Source: Streptomyces sp. NBC_01439
GTDB taxonomy: Bacteria; Actinomycetota; Actinomycetes; Streptomycetales; Streptomycetaceae
Assembly: GCF_036227605.1 (NCBI RefSeq)
Contig: NZ_CP109487.1
Span: 4,228,001-4,292,000, forward strand
Length of the DNA: 64,000 bases
Direction: 5' to 3'
Shown: positions 8,783-17,806 of the stretch, piece by piece
Layout: each line of letters opens with the position of its first letter
Position numbering within the stretch: the stretch's first letter is position 1
Notes under the pieces: model-generated
What the model was told of the DNA's origin: nothing
Databases searched by the model: none
Seen by the model: only the letters and a program-made list of their open reading frames with translations
Made by a program: the position numbers and the translations under genes

Positions 8783-10084
8783 ATGGACAACGGCAGAACA
8801 GCGGGCGGCGGGATCGGCGCGGTACTGCGGGCTCCGGTCGAGGGGCGGACCTGGCGGGAGTTCGGGTACCTGCTGATCGGGCTGCCGCTGAGCACGTTGT
8901 ACTTCTCGCTCGTCATCACCGGCCTGAGCCTCGGCGCCGGACTGCTCGTCACCTTCCTCGGCGTTCCGGTCCTTGCCGGCGTGCTCGTCATGTGCCGCGG
9001 CTTCGGGCACGTGGAGCGGGCCCGGGTGCGCGCGCTGCTCGGGACGGACATCGCCGCCCCCGCGCCGATCCGGGCGAAGAAGGCCGGACCGCTGGCCGCC
9101 ATGGGTGCGCTGCTCAAGAGCGGGAGCGCCTGGCGCCACGCGCTGTACTCGGTCATCCACTTCCCGTGGGCGGTGTTCTCCTTCTGCCTGTCCCTGGTGC
9201 TCTGGGCGAACGGGTGGGCGTACCTGCTGTACCCGCTCTGGTTCTGGGTCTTCCCGACCTTCACCGACCAGCCCGGTCTGCAGCTCTTCCAGAACGACGA
9301 CTACGCCTTCTACCTCGACTCGCCCGTCAGGATCGCCCTCGCCAGCCTCATCGGGCTGGCCGTCACCCTCGCCACCCCGTGGGTGATCCGTGCCCTGGCC
9401 ACCGTCGACCGGGTCATGGTCGGCGGGCTGCTCGGGGCGTCCAGCCTGGCCACCCGCGTCAGCGAGCTGGAGTCCGACCGCGGGGTGGTCGTGGACACGG
9501 CAGCCGCCGACCTGCGGCGCATCGAGCGGGACCTGCACGACGGCGCGCAGGCCCGGCTGGTGGCGCTGGCGATGGACCTGGGGCTGGCGAAGGAGAAGCT
9601 GACCGAGGATCCGCAGGCCGCCGCCCGGATGGTGGACGAGGCGCACGGAGAGGTGAAGATCGCCCTGCAGGAGTTGCGTGACCTGGCCCGCGGGATCCAC
9701 CCGGCCGTGCTGACCGACCGGGGGCTGGACGCGGCGCTGTCCTCGGTGGCCTCGCGCTGTGCGGTGCCGGTACGGGTGGCCGTGGACCTGCCGGCCCGGC
9801 CCGCGCAGGCGATCGAGGGGATCGCGTACTTCACGGTCTCGGAGCTGCTGCAGAACGTCAGCAAGCACGCGCTGGCCCGGTCGGCGTCGGTGGACGTGTG
9901 GAAGTCCGGGGAACGGCTGCTCATCCAGGTCGCCGACGACGGCCGGGGCGGGGCCGGGCCGCGGGAGGGGTCGGGGCTGGCGGGGCTGACCGAGCGGCTG
10001 GACGCCGTGGACGGGGTGCTGGTCGTCGACTCCCCCGCCGGGGGCGGGACGACGGTCACGGCCGAGCTGCCCTGGCGCCCTTAG
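8783..10084 (+). CDS. Membrane histidine kinase, NarL/DesK type (second of a tandem pair)
   Basis: 433-residue sensor kinase paralogous to the one at 7166-8356. Four hydrophobic segments are visible in the N-terminal ~230 residues, with a longer loop (about residues 155-195, rich in aromatic and acidic residues) that the sister protein lacks, so the sensed signal could differ. The phosphoacceptor motif IERDLHDGAQARL (His252), the N box SELLQNVSKHA and the C-terminal ELPW are nearly the same as in the sister protein. ATG 8783 is preceded by a purine-rich GGAAGGGCGGG stretch. A response regulator follows after 344 bases. Signal and regulon cannot be deduced from sequence. Confidence 0.92.
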   Translation: MDNGRTAGGGIGAVLRAPVEGRTWREFGYLLIGLPLSTLYFSLVITGLSLGAGLLVTFLGVPVLAGVLVMCRGFGHVERARVRALLGTDIAAPAPIRAKKAGPLAAMGALLKSGSAWRHALYSVIHFPWAVFSFCLSLVLWANGWAYLLYPLWFWVFPTFTDQPGLQLFQNDDYAFYLDSPVRIALASLIGLAVTLATPWVIRALATVDRVMVGGLLGASSLATRVSELESDRGVVVDTAAADLRRIERDLHDGAQARLVALAMDLGLAKEKLTEDPQAAARMVDEAHGEVKIALQELRDLARGIHPAVLTDRGLDAALSSVASRCAVPVRVAVDLPARPAQAIEGIAYFTVSELLQNVSKHALARSASVDVWKSGERLLIQVADDGRGGAGPREGSGLAGLTERLDAVDGVLVVDSPAGGGTTVTAELPWRP

Positions 10085-10150
10085 GGCTCGACAGAGGGCC
10101 GGCCCGGACCCCGCGAGCCCGGTCCGGCCCGGCCCGGACCCCCAAACCCG

Positions 10151-10180
10151 ACCCCTCCCGACCCCTCCCGACCCCTCCCG
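10151..10180 (+). repeat. Three perfect 10-bp direct repeats
   Basis: The unit ACCCCTCCCG is repeated exactly three times, flanked by degenerate copies on both sides. Extremely strand-asymmetric (C on plus, G on minus). No function known. Confidence 0.85.
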
Positions 10181-10224
10181 ACCCCGCCACGTCCGGCCCG
10201 GCCCGGAAAGGCGCTCCCCCCGAC

Positions 10225-10256
10225 GCGAGGGCCGGGCCCGATGGCCCGGCCCTCGC
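10225..10256 (+). terminator. Hairpin terminator after the second kinase
   Basis: Perfect 14-bp inverted repeat (GCGAGGGCCGGGCC / GGCCCGGCCCTCGC) with a CGAT loop. There is no U tract, as is usual for Streptomyces terminators. Confidence 0.7.
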
Positions 10257-10428
10257 GCAACTCCCGGCGCGCGCAGCGCCCGTTTGCGGTATGCGACCCT
10301 CCAGTACTCGAAAACTCCCCCCGTACGGCGACGTGTTGTCCCGGCTCTGCCTTCAGCGGGACTCAGGGCTGGGATGCTTGGCTGAGTCGGGTAATGCGTG
10401 AACGAGTGGACGCGGGAGCTGCTGAGTC

Positions 10429-11100
10429 GTGGAAGACAGGGTGCGGGTGGTCATCGCCGAGGATTCAGTGCTGCTGCGCGAGGGCCTGACCCGGTTGTTG
10501 ACCGACCGGGGGCATGACGTCGTGGCGGGCGTCGGGGACGCAGAGGCCCTGATCAAGACGGTGGCGGACCTGGCGGCCGAGGGTGCGCTGCCGGATGTGG
10601 TGGTGGCGGACGTGCGGATGCCGCCGACCCATACCGACGAGGGTGTGCGGGCGGCCGTCCGGCTGCGGCGCGACCACCCCGGGATAGGTGTGCTCGTGCT
10701 GTCCCAGTACGTGGAGGAGCAGTACGCCACCGAGCTGCTGGCCGGTTCCAGCACCGGGGTGGGGTATCTCCTCAAGGACCGGGTGGCCGAGGTGCGGGAG
10801 TTCCTGGACGCGGTGGTGCGGGTGGCCCGGGGCGGTACGGCCCTGGACCCCGAGGTCGTCGCCCAGCTGCTCGGCCGCAGCCGCAAGCAGGACGTACTGG
10901 CGGGCCTGACCCCGCGCGAGCGCGAGGTGCTCGGGCTGATGGCCGAGGGCCGGACGAATTCCGCCGTGGCGAAGCAGCTGGTCGTGAGCGACGGAGCGGT
11001 GGAAAAGCACGTCAGCAACATCTTCATGAAGTTGGGCCTTTCGCCGAGTGACGGGGATCACCGGCGAGTACTGGCCGTTCTCACCTATCTGAAATCTTGA
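10429..11100 (+). CDS. LuxR/NarL-family response regulator
   Basis: 223 residues. Receiver domain first: acidic pair at residues 11-12, phosphoacceptor Asp61 in VVVADVRMPP, and the conserved Lys in GYLLKDR near 115. The C-terminal LuxR helix-turn-helix begins at LTPREREVLGLMAEG near 160 and includes SDGAVEKHVSNIFMKL. Start GTG 10429 has weak spacing evidence, but the family start fits. It is the only response regulator near two tandem kinases of the matching (HisKA_3) class, so it is their probable partner. Adjacent genes are korAB and the partial nuo operon, which makes a role in redox or energy control plausible but unproven. Confidence 0.93.
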   Translation: MEDRVRVVIAEDSVLLREGLTRLLTDRGHDVVAGVGDAEALIKTVADLAAEGALPDVVVADVRMPPTHTDEGVRAAVRLRRDHPGIGVLVLSQYVEEQYATELLAGSSTGVGYLLKDRVAEVREFLDAVVRVARGGTALDPEVVAQLLGRSRKQDVLAGLTPREREVLGLMAEGRTNSAVAKQLVVSDGAVEKHVSNIFMKLGLSPSDGDHRRVLAVLTYLKS

Positions 11101-11134
11101 TCGACTGACACTCTGTCAGATATGGCATACCGGC

Positions 11135-11158
11135 AGGGCCGTCTCAAGGGGCGGCCCT
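11135..11158 (+). terminator. Hairpin after the response regulator
   Basis: AGGGCCG (11135-11141) pairs with CGGCCCT (11152-11158) around a 10-base loop. A second small palindrome, CTGACA-CTC-TGTCAG, lies immediately after the stop at 11105-11119. Confidence 0.55.
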
Positions 11159-11250
11159 ACGGTCCAGAATGTGACCGCTCCTGGGGGCCTTGATCCCTAC
11201 CGTCGTAGGGTGGGTCCCGGGGGGTCACGCCTCGAAGGAGGTCCAGTTCA

Positions 11251-13194
11251 GTGACCAGCCAGGTCAGCAGCCCAGCCGAGCAGGCCGACGGGGCCGGGGG
11301 TGCGGTTGTCGGTGGACAGCGCACTCCGGAGAGTCCGGGCGGCAAGGAAGTGCGCCGCCTCGATCGTGTGATCATCCGATTCGCAGGTGACTCCGGTGAC
11401 GGTATGCAGCTCACCGGTGACCGCTTCACCTCGGAAACGGCGTCCTTCGGGAACGACCTGTCGACGCTGCCGAACTTCCCCGCCGAGATCCGCGCCCCCG
11501 CCGGCACCCTCCCGGGCGTCTCCTCCTTCCAGCTCCACTTCGCCGACCACGACATCCTCACCCCGGGCGACGCCCCGAACGTGCTGGTGGCGATGAACCC
11601 GGCGGCCCTCAAGGCGAACATCGCGGACCTGCCGCGCGGCGCGGAGATCATCATCAACACGGATGAGTTCACCAAGCGCCCCATGGCCAAGGTCGGCTAC
11701 GCCACCTCGCCGCTGGAGGACGGCTCACTCGACGCCTACAGCCTGCACCCGGTACCGCTGACCACCCTGACGGTCGAGGCGCTGAAGGATTTCGGCCTCT
11801 CCCGCAAGGAGGCCGAGCGCAGCAAGAACATGTTCGCGCTGGGCCTGCTGTCGTGGATGTACCACCGCCCCACCGAGGGCACCGAAAACTTCCTGCGGCA
11901 GAAGTTCGCGAAGAAGCCCGACATCGCCGAGGCGAACGTCGCCGCCTTCCGGGCCGGCTGGAACTTCGGGGAGACGACCGAGGACTTCGCGGTCTCCTAC
12001 GAGGTCGCCCCCGCCACCCGCGCCTTCCCGACCGGCACCTACCGCAACATCTCCGGGAACCTGGCGCTCTCCTACGGCCTCGTCGCCGCGAGCCAACAGG
12101 CCGACCTGCCCCTCTACCTGGGCTCCTACCCGATCACCCCGGCCTCGGACATCCTGCACGAGCTGTCGAAGCACAAGAACTTCGGCGTGCGGACCTTCCA
12201 GGCCGAGGACGAGATCGCCGGCATCGGCGCGGCGCTCGGCGCGGCCTTCGGCGGCGCGCTCGGGGTGACCACCACCTCCGGGCCCGGTGTGGCGCTCAAA
12301 TCGGAAGCGATCGGCCTCGCGGTGTCCCTGGAGCTTCCGCTGCTGATCGTGGACATCCAGCGCGGCGGCCCGTCCACCGGGCTGCCGACCAAGACGGAGC
12401 AGGCAGACCTCCTCCAGGCCATGTTCGGCCGCAACGGCGAGGCCCCCGTCCCGATCGTGGCCCCGCGGACCCCCGCGGACTGCTTCGACGCCGCCCTCGA
12501 TGCGGCCCGGATCGCGCTCACCTACCGGACTCCGGTCTTCCTGCTCTCCGACGGCTACCTCGCCAACGGGTCCGAGCCCTGGCGGATCCCCGAGGTCGCC
12601 GACCTGCCCGACCTGAAGGTCAAGTTCGCCACCGGCGCGAACCACACCCTGTCCGACGGCACCGAGGTGTTCTGGCCGTACAAGCGGGACCCGGAAACCC
12701 TCGCCCGCCCCTGGGCCATCCCCGGCACGCCCGGCCTCGAACACCGCATCGGCGGCATCGAGAAGCAGGACGGCAGCGGCAACATCTCCTACGACCCGGC
12801 CAACCACGACCTCATGGTCCGCACCCGCCAGGCCAAGGTCGACGGCATCCGGGTGCCCGACATCGAGGTCGACGACCCGGACGGCGCCACCACCCTGGTC
12901 CTGGGCTGGGGTTCCACCTACGGCCCCATCACCGCGGCCGTCCGCCGGCTGCGGAACGCCGGACTGCCCATCGCCCAGGCCCACCTGCGCCACCTCAACC
13001 CCTTCCCCAGGAATCTCGGCGGGGTCCTGGAGCGTTACGAGAAGGTAGTGGTGCCGGAGATGAACCTCGGGCAGCTCGCCACCCTGATCCGGGCGAAATA
13101 CCTGGTCGACGCCCGGTCGTACAACCAGGTCAACGGAATGCCGTTCAAGGCCGAGCAGCTCGCCACGGTTCTCAAGGAGGCCATCGATGACTGA
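11251..13194 (+). CDS. korA: 2-oxoglutarate:ferredoxin oxidoreductase, fused gamma-alpha subunit
   Basis: 647 residues. The N-terminal ~190 residues are the gamma domain (IRFAGDSGDGMQLTGDRF), fused to the alpha/pyrimidine-binding domain (YPITPASDILHELS near residue 290; TTTSGPGVALKSEAIG near 345; QRGGPSTGLPTKTEQ near 370) and the transketolase C-terminal-like domain. This is the KorA layout. With KorB it converts 2-oxoglutarate and CoA to succinyl-CoA while reducing ferredoxin. Start GTG 11251 is set by a strong GAAGGAGG at 11234-11241. It overlaps korB by 8 bases. A small palindrome (CCCTAC-CGTC-GTAGGG, 11195-11210) sits upstream and may be a control site. Confidence 0.95.
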   Translation: MTSQVSSPAEQADGAGGAVVGGQRTPESPGGKEVRRLDRVIIRFAGDSGDGMQLTGDRFTSETASFGNDLSTLPNFPAEIRAPAGTLPGVSSFQLHFADHDILTPGDAPNVLVAMNPAALKANIADLPRGAEIIINTDEFTKRPMAKVGYATSPLEDGSLDAYSLHPVPLTTLTVEALKDFGLSRKEAERSKNMFALGLLSWMYHRPTEGTENFLRQKFAKKPDIAEANVAAFRAGWNFGETTEDFAVSYEVAPATRAFPTGTYRNISGNLALSYGLVAASQQADLPLYLGSYPITPASDILHELSKHKNFGVRTFQAEDEIAGIGAALGAAFGGALGVTTTSGPGVALKSEAIGLAVSLELPLLIVDIQRGGPSTGLPTKTEQADLLQAMFGRNGEAPVPIVAPRTPADCFDAALDAARIALTYRTPVFLLSDGYLANGSEPWRIPEVADLPDLKVKFATGANHTLSDGTEVFWPYKRDPETLARPWAIPGTPGLEHRIGGIEKQDGSGNISYDPANHDLMVRTRQAKVDGIRVPDIEVDDPDGATTLVLGWGSTYGPITAAVRRLRNAGLPIAQAHLRHLNPFPRNLGGVLERYEKVVVPEMNLGQLATLIRAKYLVDARSYNQVNGMPFKAEQLATVLKEAIDD

Positions 13195-14266
13195 GGTGAC
13201 CGAGGCGACCGACGGGGCGCGGACCCTGCTCTCGCTGGTACCGAAGGCCGAGAGCAAGCAGTCGATGAAGGACTTCAAGTCGGACCAGGAGGTCCGCTGG
13301 TGCCCCGGTTGCGGTGACTACGCCGTGCTGGCCGCGGTTCAGGGCTTCATGCCCGAACTGGGCCTGGCGAAGGAGAACATCGTCTTCGTTTCGGGCATCG
13401 GCTGCTCCTCCCGCTTCCCGTACTACATGAACACGTACGGGATGCACTCCATCCACGGTCGCGCCCCGGCCATCGCCACCGGCCTCGCCACCTCCCGCCG
13501 CGACCTGTCCGTCTGGGTGGTCACGGGCGACGGCGACGCGCTGTCCATCGGCGGCAACCACCTCATCCACGCCCTCCGCCGCAACGTCAACCTCAAGATC
13601 CTGCTCTTCAACAACCGGATCTACGGGCTGACCAAGGGCCAGTACTCCCCCACCTCCGAGCTCGGCAAGATCACCAAGTCGACGCCGATGGGCTCGCTCG
13701 ACGCACCCTTCAACCCGGTGTCGCTGGCGATCGGGGCCGAGGCCTCCTTCGTCGCCCGCACCGTCGACTCCGACCGCAAGCACCTCACCGAGGTGCTGCG
13801 GCAGGCGGCCGACCACCAGGGCACGGCGCTCGTGGAGATCTACCAGAACTGCAACATCTTCAACGACGGCGCCTTCGAGGTCCTCAAGGACAAGGACCAG
13901 GCCCTGGAAGCCGTGATCCGGTTGGAGGACGGGCAGCCGATCCGCTTCGGCTCGGACGGCGCGAAGGGTGTCGTACGCAACCCGGCCACCGGGGACCTCG
14001 AGGTCGTGGACGTCACCGCGGCCAACGAGGCGCGGATCCTGGTGCACGACGCGAAGAACGCCAGCGCCACCACCTCCTTCGCGCTCTCCCGCCTCGCCGA
14101 CCCCGACACGCTGCACCACACCCCGATCGGGGTGTTCCGCAGCGTGGAGCGGCCCGTCTACGACACCCTCATGGCCGACCAGCTCGACGCGGCCATCGAC
14201 CGCAGTGGCAAGGGCGACCTCGGGGCGCTGTTGACCGGCAACGACACCTGGACGGTCGTCGGCTAG
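13187..14266 (+). CDS. korB: 2-oxoglutarate:ferredoxin oxidoreductase, beta subunit
   Basis: 359-residue thiamine-diphosphate subunit. WCPGCGDYAVLAA near residue 43 supplies two of the Fe-S cysteines, with further Cys in GIGCSS; the ThDP/Mg motif is GDGDALSIGGNH near 115, and NNRIYGLTKGQYSPT near 145 is typical of the KorB/PorB family. The ATG at 13187 lies inside the end of korA, so the two subunits are translationally coupled. The product uses a ferredoxin as acceptor; no ferredoxin gene is adjacent. Confidence 0.95.
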   Translation: MTEVTEATDGARTLLSLVPKAESKQSMKDFKSDQEVRWCPGCGDYAVLAAVQGFMPELGLAKENIVFVSGIGCSSRFPYYMNTYGMHSIHGRAPAIATGLATSRRDLSVWVVTGDGDALSIGGNHLIHALRRNVNLKILLFNNRIYGLTKGQYSPTSELGKITKSTPMGSLDAPFNPVSLAIGAEASFVARTVDSDRKHLTEVLRQAADHQGTALVEIYQNCNIFNDGAFEVLKDKDQALEAVIRLEDGQPIRFGSDGAKGVVRNPATGDLEVVDVTAANEARILVHDAKNASATTSFALSRLADPDTLHHTPIGVFRSVERPVYDTLMADQLDAAIDRSGKGDLGALLTGNDTWTVVG

Positions 14267-14290
14267 CGCGCACACCGCCGACGCGTGACA

Positions 14291-14321
14291 GAGCCCGGAT
14301 CCTGCGCCAGGATCCGGGCTC
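14291..14321 (+). terminator. Hairpin terminator after korB
   Basis: GAGCCCGGATCCTG pairs perfectly with CAGGATCCGGGCTC around a 3-base loop; flanking GTGACA and CGTCAC can extend the stem. Confidence 0.75.
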
Positions 14322-14538
14322 CGTCACGTGTCGGCGCGCCCCGGGACCTCACGGGGCTTCGCAGGGGCCCGCGTGGCTTCGCAGGGACTCGCCGGGCCCG
14401 GAGCCCCGCGCCCCCGGGGACCTCGCTCGGCGCGCGGGCCCCGAAAGGTGTCAGGAGTATCTCCCGGCTACGGGCATGACATCTCGGCCGTACGGCGATA
14501 CCGTCGTGAAGTTGGCTGGAAGTCGTACGGGAGGCCCC

Positions 14539-15483
14539 GTGAAGGCAGAGAACGAGCAGCGCACGGGTTTGCTCTACGGATTCGGCGCATACGGATTGTG
14601 GGGGCTCGTTCCCCTCTTCTGGCCGCTCCTCATGCCCTCCGGGGCGATCGAGATCCTCGCCCACCGCATGGTGTGGTCCCTGGCCGCGGTCGGTCTGGCG
14701 CTGCTCGCGCTGCGCCGCTGGGGCTGGATACGGGAGCTGCTCCGCCAGCCCCGCAAGCTCGGCCTGACCGCGCTGGCCGCCACGGTGATCAGCGTGAACT
14801 GGGGCCTCTACATCTGGGCCGTCAACAGCGGGAACGTCGTCGAGGCCAGCCTCGGCTACTTCATCAATCCCCTGGTCAGCATCGCCATCGGCGTGCTGGT
14901 GCTCGGTGAACGGCTGCGCCGGGCGCAGTGGGTGGCGGTCGGCCTCAGCTTCGCCGCCGTGCTGGTGCTCGCCGTCGGCTACGGACGGCCGCCGTGGATC
15001 TCGCTGATCCTCGCCTTCTCCTTCGCCACCTACGGGCTGATCAAGAAGAAGCTCAACATGGGCGGCCTGGAGTCGCTGACCGCCGAGACGGCCGTGCTGT
15101 TCCTGCCCGCCCTCGGATACGTCCTGTGGCTCGGTGCGCAGGGCCAGTCCACCTTCACCTCGCACGGTGTCGGCCACTCGCTCCTGCTGGCCTCGACCGG
15201 GCTGGTCACCGCGGTCCCGCTGGTGTTCTTCGGAATGGCGGCGGTCCGGGTCCCGCTCTCCACCCTCGGGCTGCTCCAGTACCTGGCCCCGCTCTTCCAG
15301 TTCGGGCTCGGCGTCCTGTACTTCCACGAGGCCATGCCGCCCGAGCGCTGGGCGGGCTTCTCCCTGGTGTGGGCCGCGCTCGCGATTCTCACCTGGGACG
15401 CTCTGCGTACGGCGCGGCAGTCCCGGGTCAGGCTGGCCGCGGCGGCGACCGTCCTGGCGACGCCGGCCCGCGAGCCCGCGTAG
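14539..15483 (+). CDS. rarD: RarD-type EamA permease
   Basis: 314-residue inner-membrane protein with ten hydrophobic segments arranged as two EamA halves. The stretch GLLYGFGAYGLWGLVPLFWP at the N-terminus and VNWGLYIWAVNSGNVVEASL near residue 95 are characteristic of RarD proteins; E. coli RarD is linked to chloramphenicol sensitivity but its substrate is unsettled. The start GTG 14539 is preferred because CGGGAGG precedes it; longer in-frame starts at 14476 or 14506 would add a polar leader. It stands alone between two strong hairpins, so it is probably monocistronic. Confidence 0.88.
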   Translation: MKAENEQRTGLLYGFGAYGLWGLVPLFWPLLMPSGAIEILAHRMVWSLAAVGLALLALRRWGWIRELLRQPRKLGLTALAATVISVNWGLYIWAVNSGNVVEASLGYFINPLVSIAIGVLVLGERLRRAQWVAVGLSFAAVLVLAVGYGRPPWISLILAFSFATYGLIKKKLNMGGLESLTAETAVLFLPALGYVLWLGAQGQSTFTSHGVGHSLLLASTGLVTAVPLVFFGMAAVRVPLSTLGLLQYLAPLFQFGLGVLYFHEAMPPERWAGFSLVWAALAILTWDALRTARQSRVRLAAAATVLATPAREPA

Positions 15484-15570
15484 CGCCCGCCCGCGAGCCC
15501 GCCCGACACCGCCGTCGGGGCTCGCATCACCGCACCCCGCGGGGCGCGCCGGTCAACCCTCCACACCCTC

Positions 15571-15603
15571 GATCCCCGGTACGGGCCACCCGTACCGGGG
15601 ATC
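15571..15603 (+). terminator. Hairpin terminator after rarD
   Basis: Perfect 15-bp arms (GATCCCCGGTACGGG / CCCGTACCGGGGATC) with a CCA loop. Confidence 0.8.
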
Positions 15604-15683
15604 GTCCGCTTTCCGAACCGCCCTGACCGAATTGTGGTCTTGACGGACAGTCATACTCTCGCTGAACATCAGGCTCGCACTGA

Positions 15684-17069
<1,386 letters not shown>

Positions 17070-17083
17070 GCCTTCCGCCCGCC

Positions 17084-17500
17084 TCAGGCGTCCTCGGCGC
17101 GAGACGGCGAGGACGCCTGGAGCGGTCCCTGGATGCGGGCGCGCAGCTCCTCGGCCACGGCCGCGATGTCCACGCGGCCCAGCTTCGCCGCCTCCACCAG
17201 ATCGCCGAGCTCCTCCGGCGAGGGCAGCTGCTCCGCCCCGGCCACCCGTAGGTACGAGCGGGTGGCGGCGGCCGCGTAGAACTCGTTCATCGGGGATTCC
17301 AGCGCCGGACACACCGCGAGGGTGTGCAAAAACGCGGCAGCCCGCCACGCGGTGTCCGGGGCGGGCTGTTCGGGCACCAGGACGAGGTCGTTCTGGTGCC
17401 GGGCGACCGCGGCGGCCACCCCGGAGGGATCCCACACGGCGGGATCGGACGGGAGATGGTGGGCCAGAGCCGTCCAGGCCCACTCCATGGTGATCTTCAA
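17084..17500 (-). CDS. Fic-family toxin-antitoxin toxin component (degenerate Fic motif)
   Basis: 138 residues from a TTG start at 17500-17498 that overlaps the antitoxin stop (TTGA); the ATG at 17488 is the alternative. The N-terminus LKITMEWAWTALAHHLP and the segment AWRAAAFLHTLAVCPALES followed by MNEFYAAAATRSYL resemble a group of short Streptomyces Fic/Doc-like toxins as I remember them. The canonical HxFxxGNKR active-site motif is not intact: an Asn-Glu-Phe replaces the GNKR region, so AMP-transferase or kinase activity may be altered or lost. Its placement directly after a ribbon-helix-helix gene makes it the toxin of a two-gene module. Biochemical activity is inferred, not shown. Confidence 0.65.
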   Translation of the reverse strand: MKITMEWAWTALAHHLPSDPAVWDPSGVAAAVARHQNDLVLVPEQPAPDTAWRAAAFLHTLAVCPALESPMNEFYAAAATRSYLRVAGAEQLPSPEELGDLVEAAKLGRVDIAAVAEELRARIQGPLQASSPSRAEDA

Positions 17501-17700
17501 TTGCCGAACCGTTGCTGGAAGTAACCCCAATGGTCGGCGAACTCCTCTATGCCGGAGAGGAAGTTCTTCCGGTCCTCGTCGAGTTCGCGTTCCGTGACCT
17601 CGGTGATCAGCGCGGTGACCGTCGTCCCCAGGGCCGCCGCACGTGCCTTCAGGCGCTCGTGGAACTCTTCGTCCAGGCGGATGGTGACGTGTCTCGACAT
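17497..17700 (-). CDS. Ribbon-helix-helix antitoxin / repressor
   Basis: 67 residues. MSRHVTIRLDEEFHERLKAR is a typical RHH (Arc/MetJ-type) N-terminal strand and first helix, followed by TTVTALITEVTERELDED. The acidic C-terminus is where such antitoxins bind their toxin. The ATG 17700 lies seven bases after a TACGGT -10-like hexamer (17713-17708, minus strand), so the mRNA may be leaderless. A 24-bp palindrome overlapping that hexamer (17709-17732) fits autorepression. It overlaps the downstream toxin by 4 bases. Confidence 0.8.
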   Translation of the reverse strand: MSRHVTIRLDEEFHERLKARAAALGTTVTALITEVTERELDEDRKNFLSGIEEFADHWGYFQQRFGN

Positions 17701-17708
17701 GTCCAACA

Positions 17709-17732
17709 CCGTACAGCGGGTGTGCTGTACGG
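17709..17732 (-). promoter_or_regulatory. Palindromic operator and -10 region of the toxin-antitoxin module
   Basis: CCGTACAGC-n6-GCTGTACGG, perfect 9-bp arms, ends 8 bases before the antitoxin start. On the minus strand the right arm runs into TACGGT, a good -10 (TANNNT). RHH antitoxins normally bind such symmetric sites to repress their own operon; that role is inferred. Confidence 0.65.
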
Positions 17733-17749
17733 GGAGCGGGAATGCCGCA

Positions 17750-17782
17750 AGGGTGGGCAGGGACACAGTCCCGGCCCACCCT
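17750..17782 (-). terminator. Hairpin terminator after the LolA-like gene
   Basis: AGGGTGGGC (17750-17758) pairs with GCCCACCCT (17774-17782); an inner GGGAC/GTCCC extends the structure. It lies between the stop of the gene at 17807 and the antitoxin promoter. Confidence 0.65.
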
Positions 17783-17806
17783 CGCGGCTGCCCGTCCGAC
17801 TACCGA

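Larger units (their letters stand above)
10085..10428 (+). other. Intergenic region between kinase and response regulator
   Basis: About 340 bases without a gene. It contains a C-rich tandem repeat (10151-10180) and a strong terminator-like hairpin (10225-10256), which suggests that the response regulator has its own promoter in 10257-10428 and is not simply co-transcribed with the kinase. Confidence 0.65.

Noticed and set aside
10141..10190. CRISPR-like array
   Set aside because: Only three adjoining 10-bp units with no spacers; a simple tandem repeat. No CRISPR array or cas gene was seen anywhere in the window.
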